DNA of 52,023 bases from Verrucomicrobiaceae bacterium (GCA_027483175.1 JAIXVE010000359.1:1-52023), one strand, 5' to 3'. Shown: positions 16,314 through 24,355, counted from the stretch's first letter. A program made the numbers and translations. The notes: generated by a model from the sequence alone, not told the origin.

Positions 16314-16877
16314 ATGCAGCCTGATGACGAGATTGATTCGATTCTTGACGCGATGGCGCGTGGCGATTCGGGGGCGTTCATGCGGATTGTGGAGGTGCAT
16401 GGGTTGATGTTGAGGAGCTATATTGGGGCGCAGGTATTCAATGCGAGTGATGTGGACGACCTTGCGCAGGAGAGTTTCATTGCGGCGTATCAGTCGCTGC
16501 ATCATTACCGGCGAGGTGGGGACTTCGGGGCGTGGCTGCGCGGCATTGCGCGGAACAAGGTGCTGATGTTTTTCCGCAGCTCGCAGCGTCGGGCGGTGGC
16601 GACGGAGAAGCTGCGCGCCGAGGTGGCGGACATTGTGGGGGAGGAACTTGATGTGCAGAGTGCGGGGGACCGTCATGAAGCCATTGCGGCGCTGCTGCGA
16701 TGCATTGCGAAGCTGCCGGAGAAGCTTCGGCGCGTGGTGCATTCGGGACTTGATGGGGTGAAGGCTCCGGCACTGGCGAAGGTGTTAGGGGTCAGTCCGG
16801 GCGCGGTGCATCAGCTGCATTACCGTGCGAACCAACTGTTGCGTGAATGCATGGCGAAGGGGGTGCTGCATGAGTGA
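16314..16877 (+). CDS. ECF RNA polymerase sigma factor (Rhodopirellula/Verrucomicrobium family)
   Basis: The 187-residue product has a sigma-70 region 2 (DVDDLAQESFIAAYQSLHHY, then FGAWLRGIARNKVLMFFR, about residues 44-95) and a region 4 helix-turn-helix (LPEKLRRVVHSGLDGVKAPA, then LAKVLGVSPGAVHQLHYRAN, about 130-175). It belongs to the ECF group expanded in Planctomycetes and Verrucomicrobia (the TIGR02989 type), usually encoded with an anti-sigma/FecR partner. The ATG at 16314 lies 2 bp after a GGGAG ribosome site and 10 bp after leader copy 3; an in-frame start at 16215 would translate the leader and was rejected. The stop overlaps the FecR-LamG gene by 8 bp. Confidence 0.9.
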   Translation: MQPDDEIDSILDAMARGDSGAFMRIVEVHGLMLRSYIGAQVFNASDVDDLAQESFIAAYQSLHHYRRGGDFGAWLRGIARNKVLMFFRSSQRRAVATEKLRAEVADIVGEELDVQSAGDRHEAIAALLRCIAKLPEKLRRVVHSGLDGVKAPALAKVLGVSPGAVHQLHYRANQLLRECMAKGVLHE

Positions 16878-18495
16878 GGAAGGGCTGGATTCCAACGAAC
16901 TGCACGAGCTGCTGGCGGCGTGGCTGGGCGGTGAAATCAGTGAGGAGCGCCGCGTGGTGCTGCTGGCTCGCCTGCGCCGGGACGGGGAGTTTCGGGCGGC
17001 GTTTGTGACGGAGGTGCGCACCTTTGCGATGCTGCAGGCGGTGCAGAGTCCGGAGCCGCGCTGGCTGAGGCTGCAGGATGAGCTGGGACTAGCCGGTGCG
17101 AACGAGAGCGAGGCATTTGAGAGCCGGGTGCGGGTGGGATTGCGGTCGCGTCCGAGGCCGTTTGTGGCTGCGTGGTGGAGACCGCTGGCGGCGAGTGCGG
17201 CGGCGGTGGCGGTGATTTTCGCGGTGCTGTTCTTTCGCCGTGGGCCGGAGCTTCCGCTTCCGACGGGCGGCGATGCGCAGGAAAGTCGCGAGCGTCTCGC
17301 GGTGGCCGTGCGTCTGGATGATGTGCGTTGGGATGGGGCGCAGGAGCATCCGCTGCTCGCGGGTGGTTCGGTCGCTGCCGGACCGCTGCGCATCAGCGCT
17401 GGGCGGCTCACGCTGGCCTATTTCAGCGGCGTGAGCGTGCATGTGGAAGGCCCGGCCGATCTTGTGCTAGTGGGACCGGAGCGGATTCTCTGCCGCCGTG
17501 GAAACCTGCGGGCGAAGATCGTGGAGGGCGCGGAGGGATTCACGATTGAGACGCCTGGTGCGGCCATCGTGGACCTTGGGACTGAGTTTGGCGTGAAGGT
17601 GGAGACGAACGGCCGGGCGCAGGTTGTGGTGTATCAAGGCAAGGCGGAGGCATCGCTGCTGGCCCCTGATGGCAGCCCGCGCCGCACGCAGACCCTATCG
17701 GCAGCGCAATCCGTGGAACTCGATCCTGGTCAGGGGACGATGCGCAGCATTTCGCCACGCGAACTGCTTGCGGCGCCTGCACTCGACATCGCGCCGCTGG
17801 TGCTGGCGAGTGATTACCCGCAGCGCATACTTGCGGCGAAGCCCCGGCATTACTGGCGCGGCACGGATGCGGAGGGCGGGCGTCTGCGCGACCTCGTGAC
17901 TGGCTCTGCGAGTCTGCGGGTCGCCGGTCCGGTGCAAACGATGTCCGATGGCAGCCTGCGATTCACGGATTCCGGGGAGCCGCAATACCTTCGTGCCGAT
18001 GGCGAATGGATGCCGCCTGATGAATTTGCGATCGAGCTGTGGTTTGCGAGTGCGGCCTTTCACAACAGTGTGCTTGCCGTGCTGCAAAGCGCGCCGCCTG
18101 GGAGGGGGGATCTGGTCATGGCCGAGCTAACGCGTCGCAATCCGGCCACGCCGCTGCGGCCTGGGCGCGTGCGTTTCCTCTACCGCTGGCCGCCGGGTGG
18201 GACCGACGGTGTGAATCTCTACAGTGCGCCGCTGTACATTCCCTATCGCTGGCAACACCTTGTCTGCCAGCGCCGCGGCAGCGTGCTGGAGATGTATCTC
18301 GACGGCCAGTTCGTCGGCGAAACGAGCCTTCAGGGCATGGAGCAAACGATTGCCAGCACCCTCCGCTTTGGCCGTCTCAACGAGGATGCTTTGTCGGGCA
18401 ACGCTAGGCAGTTTCAGGGACGGTTGGCCGAACTGGCGGTCTACGAGCGCGCGCTGGCGGTCGAGGAGATCCGGGGGCATGCCGGGTTGGAGTGA
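16870..18495 (+). CDS. FecR-LamG transmembrane regulator (anti-sigma-like)
   Basis: The 541-residue product has four parts. A cytosolic N-terminal helical region (ELHELLAAWLGGEISEERRV and following, about residues 9-60) resembles the sigma-binding part of anti-sigma factors but lacks a zinc motif. One membrane helix (PLAASAAAVAVIFAVLFF, about 102-119) follows. A FecR domain (about 135-300; VHVEGPADLVLVGPERILC and VVDLGTEFGV-like IVDLGTEFGVKVETNGRAQV) comes next. A C-terminal LamG-like domain (about 325-535; FAIELWFASAAF, WQHLVCQRRGSVLEMYLDGQ) ends it. The ligand-binding part would face the periplasm and signal to the co-translated ECF sigma factor. The ATG at 16870 overlaps the sigma stop. 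Confidence 0.88.
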   Translation: MSEEGLDSNELHELLAAWLGGEISEERRVVLLARLRRDGEFRAAFVTEVRTFAMLQAVQSPEPRWLRLQDELGLAGANESEAFESRVRVGLRSRPRPFVAAWWRPLAASAAAVAVIFAVLFFRRGPELPLPTGGDAQESRERLAVAVRLDDVRWDGAQEHPLLAGGSVAAGPLRISAGRLTLAYFSGVSVHVEGPADLVLVGPERILCRRGNLRAKIVEGAEGFTIETPGAAIVDLGTEFGVKVETNGRAQVVVYQGKAEASLLAPDGSPRRTQTLSAAQSVELDPGQGTMRSISPRELLAAPALDIAPLVLASDYPQRILAAKPRHYWRGTDAEGGRLRDLVTGSASLRVAGPVQTMSDGSLRFTDSGEPQYLRADGEWMPPDEFAIELWFASAAFHNSVLAVLQSAPPGRGDLVMAELTRRNPATPLRPGRVRFLYRWPPGGTDGVNLYSAPLYIPYRWQHLVCQRRGSVLEMYLDGQFVGETSLQGMEQTIASTLRFGRLNEDALSGNARQFQGRLAELAVYERALAVEEIRGHAGLE

Positions 18496-18537
18496 AGTGA
18501 AGTGTGCGAGGTTCTGGATTGGGGAGTTGAGGGCAAG

Positions 18538-18570
18538 AAAAACCCCGGAGACCTTGGGGGTGCTCCGGGG
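18538..18570 (-). terminator. Rho-independent terminator of the 1404-residue propeller gene
   Basis: Read on the minus strand, an 8-bp stem CCCCGGAG/CTCCGGGG with a 12-nt loop is followed directly by TTTTTC. It lies 36 bp beyond the stop at 18606 and on the far side is 43 bp from the end of the convergent FecR-LamG gene. Confidence 0.75.
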
Positions 18571-18605
18571 CATGAGTTGGTGCCGGGGTGGTGCCGGGAC
18601 CTTGG

Positions 18606-21600
18606 TTATTCCAGCGGGTGTTCCTTGAGGAGGTCGCTGACGTTGTAGAGGGTGGCGCGAGGGCCGATGGCGTCGCGGACTTTTTTGACTTCGTCGGCGC
18701 TGACGGGCGGGGCCTGATTGCCGAAGCTATTGCGGACGAAGGTGAGGACGGCGGCGATTTCGTCGTCTTTGAGGAGCCCTCCGAACGGAGTCATGGGGAC
18801 GGTGCCGTCGTATTTTTTGCCATTGAGTTCGAGAGGTCCCATGAGGCCGAAGAGGGTGGCTTTGATGAGACGGTCAGGTTTGCCGGCGACCCATGGGCTT
18901 TTGGCTAGGGAAGGGAAGGCTGGGTCGAGGCCCTGGCCGTTGGGCTGGTGGCAGGTGGCGCAGTGGGCGTCGCGGAAGTAGACCTCCTGGCCGGCGAGGT
19001 ATTGTTTTTTGTGTTCGTCGCTGAGGTGAGCCGGGGCTGGGAGGACCGGGTGTTCTGCGACGATGAGTTCGGCCAGGCCGGCGAGGCGGTCGCTGGCGGT
19101 GCGGGCGGCCTGGGAGCTCCATTCGTCGAGCGGGAGGGCGGAGGCGATGGCGACGATTTTGCGTGCTGAGGGGATGTCGTTGAGCCATGAGGCGGCGACG
19201 ATGGCTTCGAGGCGGACGCGGCCGTGTTCATCGGCGGCGGCTTTTTCGAGGAGGGCGGCGTGGTCCTGGATGCGGTGCCAGTTGTAGCGGAGGACGCGGA
19301 CGGCAGCGGCGCGGGCGTGATAGTCTTTTGCGTTGAGGAGCTGACGGAGGAGGGATTCGTCGGCTTGATTGAGGCCCCATGTGACCCAGAGGGCTTCGAC
19401 GAGGTGGTGTTCGTAGGCCGGGTCGGCTTTATCGAGACTGGCGATCCATTTGGCGATGGCTGGGCGGACCTCGTCGAGCGGGCGGCCGCGGAGTTCGCGG
19501 CGGCTGCGGTAGCGGGTGCGGTATTCCGGGAGTTTGAGGTTATCGAGGAGAGCGATGATGGGAGCGCCGTCGACTTCAGCTGGTTTGATGAGCGGGCGGG
19601 AAGGATAGGTGATGCGGTAGATGCGGCCGTGGACGTGGTCGCGGAGCGGGTCACGGGCATTGTGCTGCATGTGACCGATGAGGACATTGTGCCAGTCGAT
19701 GACGTAGAGGGAGCCATCGGGGGCGAACTCGAGGTCGACGGGGCGGAAGTTGCCGTCGTTGGACTGAAGGAGGTTCTGGCGGAATTCGGTTTTCCAGCCG
19801 GTGCCTTCGTCTTTGATGGAGTGCTGTTTGATACCGAGGAAGCCGATGGCGTTGCAGAGGAGGATGTCGCCCTGGACATTGTCAGGGAAGTGGCGGGAGG
19901 AGACGAATTCGAGGCCTGAGGTGGGGCGGACTGCCTGGCCTTTGGGGATGAGGTCAGGAGCGGAAGGGGTTTTGCTGCCGAAGGTGGGTTTGACGGAGAC
20001 TGGGAGCATCCAGTTCATGGTGGGCCCGGAGGTGTGGAGGAGGAAGTCCTGGCCCCATTTGTCGAAGGCGACGCCCCATGGGTTAGGGATGCCCATCTGG
20101 ACGGTGCGTTCGAGCATGCCGCGCTGAGGGGAGTAGCGGAAGAAGCCGCCGTCGACGCAGCGGACTGGGCCGTAGGGGGTTTCTACGTTTGAGTGGAGGA
20201 AGACGCCCTCGCACATGATGAAGGCTCCGGAGGGGTCTGCGCAGAAGGCGCTGATGGCGTGGTGGGTGTCGTGGGTATCGAAGCCGCCGAGGATGATTTC
20301 TGTGGAGTCGGCTTTGTCGTCGCCGTTGGTGTCGCGGATGAGGACGAGGTTAGGTTCCTGAGCGACGTAGACGCCTTCGGGGGCGAATTCGATGCCGATG
20401 GGCATGTGGATGTGGTCGATGAAGACGGTTTCCTTGTCGGCTTTGCCGTCGCCGTCGGTGTCCTCGTAGATGAGGATTTTGTCGTTCGGCATGGGGTCGC
20501 CGGGGCGGTAGTGCGGGTAGGTGGGCATGACGCCGACCCAGAGCCTGCCGCGGTCGTCGAAGGCGATCTGCATGGGGTTGGCGAGGTTCGGGAATTCCTT
20601 TTCGGAGGCGAACATTTCGACCTTGTAGCCTTCTGGGACGGTGAGGGAATTGACGGCGTCGCTGCCGTATTTGTAGTCGACGGAGCCGTTTTTGCCGCTG
20701 GGCTGGTAGTTGGTGGGGACGGGTGGGAGCTTGTGGGTATTGGAGTCGTCGACGGCGAGGGAGCGGGTGGTGCCGGAGGCGACCGAGTGGATGAGGTTGT
20801 CGCGGAGGGCCATCATTTCGCGCGTCTTCTTGACCTCGTCCGGGTAGTTCTGGGGGCCGAAGGGATTGTAGCGCTGGCCGTGGGTGTGGACGCCGTTGAG
20901 GATATGATAGTCATTCTGCCAGAACCAGTCCTTCTGTTTGACGGCTTGGTGGACGAGAGAGGGGTCTGGTTTGGTGTCCCATGCTTTGCGGCCGTAGAGA
21001 CCGTCGGCGATCCATGTGGCGAGTTCCTTGTAGCCGGCGTCGGTGGGGATGAAGCCGTCGGCGGTGAAGCCGGAGGGGCCGCGGAATGAGGTGTAGTGAT
21101 TGGTGCTGGCGGAGAAGATGTCGATGAAGGTGAGCCCGTGTTTTGTGGCGACGCGTCCGACGGCGGCGGCGTAGAGGGCGAGGTTTTCGTTTTCGGCTTT
21201 ACCGTTCGGGAGGTCGCGTTTGGAGCTGAGGTCTTCGTAGGCGAGGGGCGAGACGAGGACGAGGCGTGGGGCGGACTTGCCGTTGTAGGCCTTGCTGAGG
21301 GTGTGCTGGGCGAAGGCGTCGAGTTCGGCTTCGAAGTTAGCGACTTTGGTCGGGCCGTCGAAGGATTCGTTGTAGCCGAAGAAGGCGACGATGGTGTCTG
21401 CCTTGAGGTGAGCGAGCCATTCGTCTGGCATGGGGTAGAAGCCCTTGCCGTGGTGGGTTTTTTTGTCCGGGTGGAATTTGTCAGCGCCGGGGAAGGCCCA
21501 TTGGGTTTCGCGGGCTGGGTGTGGGCGGAAGCCGGGGGTGTCGCCGACGTGGCCCATGTTCCGGACGAAGAGCTCCTGGTTCGGGTAGCGGAGGTGGAGT

Positions 21601-22820
21601 TCGGTTTCGAGGCGGCTGTAGTAGACATCGCGTTCGGCTAGGCCGTTGCCGAGGAAGACGACGTGTTCGCCTTTCTGGGGAGAGGCGACGATTTGCGGGC
21701 GTTTTTCGGTGGCGGTGGCGGGGACCGGCATGAGGGCGTGGGACGCGTTGGCCGGGGCGTTGTTCATGCCGGCCGGGTTGGCGGCGGCGGTGGGTTTGGG
21801 GGCGTCCTTTTTCTTGGGTTCGGGGCGGCCGGTGGCTGGGCTTTTGCCGAGGACGTAGTCGTCGGGTTTGAGGTTCCGGTTTTTGTAGAAGTCCTTCTGG
21901 CCGATGCCTGCGAAGGGCGTGGGGTTGAAGGGATCGACGACGGCGGCGTCTGCTTTGTCAGGGACGGGGAGGCCGGTGAGGTGGAGGGAGACGTTGACGA
22001 AGAGACGGCGGAGGTCTTCGTCGGCGAAGTCCTGGGAGGCTCCGAGGGTGGTGCAGAAGGCGTTGCCTTTGGCGGTGCCGTTGGGGGCGGTGTACTCGCG
22101 GAGCCACGCGAGGGGCATCATGGGGTTGTTTTTGGGGCCGTCGATGGGTTTCGAGGCTGGGTCGAGGGAGGCGGTGACGGCTCCGCGGAGGAGGATGGTG
22201 GCGGCTTTCTGGTCGAGGTTGGCGATGCCGTAGACGTCGGTGGGGCCGAAGATTTCGCCGACGCCTTTGAGGACGGCGTGGGAGGCGTTGGGGGATTCGA
22301 CGACGCCGAGGGTGCCCTGGCTGCCGTGAGCGCCGTGGTGATTGACCCAGCGTTCGCCGAGGATTTTGAAGCCGAAGTCGCTCCACTTGAAGTCGCCGGT
22401 CTGGGCGTTGCCGAGAAAGGCGTGGGTGGCGGTGCGGAAGCCGATGACGGGTTTACCGGCGTTGAGGAATTCGGCGAAGTTGGCGATCTGTTCTGGGGGG
22501 AGCTGGCGGAAGCGGGTGCCGATGATCATGAGATCGGCGGCGTCGAGGGCGTCGGTGCCGGGGATATTGGTCTGGCAGTTGGGGTCGATGAAGCCGCCGT
22601 CGGGGTTGGTGGAGAAGAGGACGGTGCAGTCGAAGCCGTGTTTCTGGCTGAGGATTTTGGCGAGCATCGGGCAGGATTCCTCGCTGCGGTATTCCTCATC
22701 GCCGGCGACGAGGACGATTTTCTTGCCGTTTGGGGTGCCTTTGGGCGGGAGGTGGAGCCGGTCGGCGGCGGAGACGAGGCCGGTGAGGGCGGTCAGGGTG
22801 AGGATGATGGCGTGGCGCAT
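18606..22820 (-). CDS. Giant ThuA-SGNH-heme-propeller-HEAT-cytochrome c fusion protein
   Basis: The 1404-residue exported product has, in order: a signal peptide (MRHAIILTLTALTGLVSAAD), a ThuA domain (about 33-295; KIVLVAGDEEYRSEESCPML, IGFRTATHAFLG), a Pro/Ala/Lys linker (about 320-385), an SGNH-hydrolase-like domain (about 390-650), a PVC-type membrane-bound-dehydrogenase beta-propeller (about 715-1100; LTVPEGYKVEMFASEKEF, Asp-rich DTDGDGKAD and DTNGDDKAD), a HEAT-like helical region (about 1130-1290) and a cytochrome c domain (CATCH, with a likely distal Met in TVPMTPFGG). In the SGNH domain the GDS nucleophile position reads GNG (FLGNGLAERD) and the usual DxxH block is DGFIPTDAGY, so Ser and His of the triad seem absent. 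The role is probably periplasmic sugar oxidation or binding with electron transfer (inferred). Confidence 0.9.
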   Translation of the reverse strand: MRHAIILTLTALTGLVSAADRLHLPPKGTPNGKKIVLVAGDEEYRSEESCPMLAKILSQKHGFDCTVLFSTNPDGGFIDPNCQTNIPGTDALDAADLMIIGTRFRQLPPEQIANFAEFLNAGKPVIGFRTATHAFLGNAQTGDFKWSDFGFKILGERWVNHHGAHGSQGTLGVVESPNASHAVLKGVGEIFGPTDVYGIANLDQKAATILLRGAVTASLDPASKPIDGPKNNPMMPLAWLREYTAPNGTAKGNAFCTTLGASQDFADEDLRRLFVNVSLHLTGLPVPDKADAAVVDPFNPTPFAGIGQKDFYKNRNLKPDDYVLGKSPATGRPEPKKKDAPKPTAAANPAGMNNAPANASHALMPVPATATEKRPQIVASPQKGEHVVFLGNGLAERDVYYSRLETELHLRYPNQELFVRNMGHVGDTPGFRPHPARETQWAFPGADKFHPDKKTHHGKGFYPMPDEWLAHLKADTIVAFFGYNESFDGPTKVANFEAELDAFAQHTLSKAYNGKSAPRLVLVSPLAYEDLSSKRDLPNGKAENENLALYAAAVGRVATKHGLTFIDIFSASTNHYTSFRGPSGFTADGFIPTDAGYKELATWIADGLYGRKAWDTKPDPSLVHQAVKQKDWFWQNDYHILNGVHTHGQRYNPFGPQNYPDEVKKTREMMALRDNLIHSVASGTTRSLAVDDSNTHKLPPVPTNYQPSGKNGSVDYKYGSDAVNSLTVPEGYKVEMFASEKEFPNLANPMQIAFDDRGRLWVGVMPTYPHYRPGDPMPNDKILIYEDTDGDGKADKETVFIDHIHMPIGIEFAPEGVYVAQEPNLVLIRDTNGDDKADSTEIILGGFDTHDTHHAISAFCADPSGAFIMCEGVFLHSNVETPYGPVRCVDGGFFRYSPQRGMLERTVQMGIPNPWGVAFDKWGQDFLLHTSGPTMNWMLPVSVKPTFGSKTPSAPDLIPKGQAVRPTSGLEFVSSRHFPDNVQGDILLCNAIGFLGIKQHSIKDEGTGWKTEFRQNLLQSNDGNFRPVDLEFAPDGSLYVIDWHNVLIGHMQHNARDPLRDHVHGRIYRITYPSRPLIKPAEVDGAPIIALLDNLKLPEYRTRYRSRRELRGRPLDEVRPAIAKWIASLDKADPAYEHHLVEALWVTWGLNQADESLLRQLLNAKDYHARAAAVRVLRYNWHRIQDHAALLEKAAADEHGRVRLEAIVAASWLNDIPSARKIVAIASALPLDEWSSQAARTASDRLAGLAELIVAEHPVLPAPAHLSDEHKKQYLAGQEVYFRDAHCATCHQPNGQGLDPAFPSLAKSPWVAGKPDRLIKATLFGLMGPLELNGKKYDGTVPMTPFGGLLKDDEIAAVLTFVRNSFGNQAPPVSADEVKKVRDAIGPRATLYNVSDLLKEHPLE

Positions 22821-23178
22821 GTTGATGAAATGGGATTGGGAAGGGGTGAATCCGGGAATGCCGGGACGTGCCCGAGAATACTCAGTCCGGGTGGGAAAGC
22901 TATCATCGGGCGGGGTGCAAGGGCCGACTGGAGAGGTCGGGGGGCGCGAAGACGGGGGGGGAGGGGAGGAAGTGAGAAGTGAGAAGTGTGAAGTGTGAAG
23001 TGAGAATGGCTTGTGGGGAGGGCTGGCAGGCGCACTCCGTGCGCGGAGGGAGCTGTGATTCTGACAGCAGTCCAGAGCCTGCGGCTGCTTGAACGGAGGG
23101 GGTGGGAATGGAGAGGGCGCGCGAGTACGGAGCCTCGCGCGCCCTAGGGCTTGTTGGGAGAGGACGCCGAGCTGGGGC
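22821..23178. other. Intergenic stretch with tandem heptamers and hairpins
   Basis: No gene is supported here. The stretch holds a G-rich leader of the 1404-residue gene, five tandem 7-bp units (22970-23004), a perfect hairpin GCGCAC-TCC-GTGCGC (23030-23044), and the first part of the hairpin repeat described at 23113-23208. Confidence 0.6.
22970..23004. repeat. Five tandem heptamers (AAGTGAG/AAGTGTG)
   Basis: Units in order are AAGTGAG, AAGTGAG, AAGTGTG, AAGTGTG, AAGTGAG, without gaps. A 7-bp period in non-coding DNA is typical of slipped-strand heptamer repeats found in intergenic DNA of several phyla. No function can be assigned. Confidence 0.8.
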
Positions 23179-23208
23179 TCAGCGCTCCCGGGGGCTTGTT
23201 GGGAGAGG
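23113..23208. repeat. Interspersed hairpin repeat, locus 1 (two units)
   Basis: Two units share the boundary GGGCTTGTTGGGAGAG (23147-23162 and 23192-23207). The first encloses a perfect 11-bp stem GGGCGCGCGAG/CTCGCGCGCCC with an 8-nt loop (23115-23144); the second encloses an imperfect stem around GCCGAGCTGGGGCTCAGC. Related units lie 1.1 kb away at 24257-24318. The right end of the second unit supplies the last codons and stop of the XRE-type gene (23179-23397). Confidence 0.75.
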
Positions 23209-23397
23209 GATGCGATCGAGCGCGGCGCGGCTTGTCTTCATGCGGTGCGCCAGCTGGGTCTTGGTCAGGTTTGCCTCGGCCAGGGCCTCGTGAATCTGGA
23301 GGGCGATCAGGCGTTTGAGGGCGAGGACCTGCACCTCTGGCATCAGGCCTTCGTCGATCAGAAAGTCGCTGAAGTCACTTCCGCGGTGGTTGTTCAT
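23179..23397 (-). pseudogene. XRE/HigA-type helix-turn-helix gene, 3' end replaced by repeat DNA
   Basis: The 72-residue frame starts MNNHRGSDFSDFLIDEGLMP and continues with VQVLALKRLIALQIHEALAE, then NLTKTQLAHRMKTSRAALDR, a typical beginning of short XRE-type antitoxin-like regulators. In relatives the helix-turn-helix goes on for 20-30 more residues (a segment like LLDPxNxxVTLxTL). Here it changes after RAALDR to IPLPTSPRER and stops, and those last codons lie in the hairpin repeat. The recognition helix is therefore probably intact but the C-terminal half is lost. Its ATG overlaps the stop of the secreted gene upstream (ATGA). It may be non-functional or a shortened DNA-binding protein. 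Confidence 0.65.
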
Positions 23398-23957
23398 GGC
23401 TTCTTTGGCTTGGGTTCGTCGTCGCTTTGGAGGTCGAGCCACTGCTGGAGAGTGCGGGGTTCGTCCCAGAGCCCGAGCCGGTGTGTGAGCCTTGCGAGGG
23501 CGATGAAATCGTGACGATTCCAGCGAGGCTTGGCGACTGCGGGGACGGCCGAGACGCCGGTGCAGCCGAAGCACACCTCGATGGCGGCGACCACGGTGCC
23601 GGCATCCGAGTAAAAGACGAAGATGTGGTGGGGGTCGTAGCAGGCGGCTTGCGAGACGGCTTTCGCGGCGTTGATGGCGGAGGTCAGCCTGCGAATGTCC
23701 GCTGGTTTCAGTTCAGCGGACTTGGTTTTTTGCTTCGCCAGCAAGGCTGAATCGAGCACACCATCGCGCAGCAGGGTGAAGCCGCTGGGAACAGCCTCTT
23801 TTGAGTCCTCGCTGGGAAGGCGGAATCGATAGCCGATGACTTTGGCGTAAGGTGGAGGCGTCCATGCCGCGCCGGACTCAGGGGTAGCCTTGTCTCCACC
23901 CGAAGCCGTGACAAGACTCATGAGAAGCAGCAGGGTTGCGGTGAGGAATCGAGTCAT
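23394..23957 (-). CDS. Secreted protein of unknown function
   Basis: The 187-residue product has a signal peptide (MTRFLTATLLLLMSLVTASG) and one region that looks conserved: ACYDPHHIFVFYSDAGTVVA followed by AIEVCFGCTGV, with three cysteines that could form a disulphide or bind metal. It ends in a Lys/Pro-rich tail. I do not recognise a named domain; similar small exported proteins with a CYxPHHxFVFY motif occur in PVC and Bacteroidota genomes as far as I recall. It is translationally coupled to the XRE-type gene by a 4-bp overlap. Confidence 0.75.
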   Translation of the reverse strand: MTRFLTATLLLLMSLVTASGGDKATPESGAAWTPPPYAKVIGYRFRLPSEDSKEAVPSGFTLLRDGVLDSALLAKQKTKSAELKPADIRRLTSAINAAKAVSQAACYDPHHIFVFYSDAGTVVAAIEVCFGCTGVSAVPAVAKPRWNRHDFIALARLTHRLGLWDEPRTLQQWLDLQSDDEPKPKKP

Positions 23958-24158
23958 TGTGAGTGGTGTCAGGTGCCGGGGGAAGGATTAGGGCGCTAGG
24001 GTGCGAGATGTCAAGATGGCAGACGTGACGCGATGACCGTGGCAGCGGTTCATTTCCCGGTTTTGCGGGGATAGAGCGTTGCTGCGAGATGGTGTGTGGC
24101 GGCGATAACAGCGAGGCGTGGTCGGAGGGCGAGGGGTGATGTGTTGCCCGGGGGGGCG

Positions 24159-24240
24159 GCGTCCTTACAGGACGCGGGAGGGTGGGTGGGGTGTTCCTGG
24201 GGTTTCACCCCAGGCTGGTATACGGTGTCCCTTTGGGACA
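24159..24240. repeat. Block of three consecutive stem-loops
   Basis: Three perfect stems follow one another: GCGTCC/GGACGC (24159-24175), CCTGGGGT/ACCCCAGG with loop TTC (24196-24214) and TGTCCC/GGGACA with loop TTT (24226-24240). Multi-hairpin blocks of this kind are, to my recollection, dispersed intergenic repeats in Verrucomicrobiota and Planctomycetota genomes; the copy number cannot be judged here. Confidence 0.7.
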
Positions 24241-24256
24241 AGTGGGTGTGGATGGG

Positions 24257-24318
24257 CGTGTTGGGAGAGAGGGCCGAGGGGGACCTCGGCGCGCCCGGGG
24301 GCTTGTGGGGAGAGGGGG
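24257..24318. repeat. Interspersed hairpin repeat, locus 2
   Basis: Two boundary sequences (CGTGTTGGGAGAGAGG and GGGCTTGTGGGGAGAGG) flank the stem GCCGAGG/CCTCGGC (24273-24290), the same plan as at 23113-23208. The stems differ in sequence between units while the boundary is kept, so the repeated parts are the boundary and the hairpin shape. Confidence 0.7.
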
Positions 24319-24323
24319 CAAAG

Positions 24324-24355
24324 GGAAGGGCGGCACCTTGCGGGGCCGCCCTTCC
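24324..24355 (-). terminator. Probable terminator of ilvC
   Basis: A perfect 11-bp stem (GGAAGGGCGGC/GCCGCCCTTCC) with a 10-nt loop lies 42 bp past the ilvC stop. The T-run on the minus strand is weak (CTTTG), so termination is likely but less certain than at 18538-18570. Confidence 0.5.
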
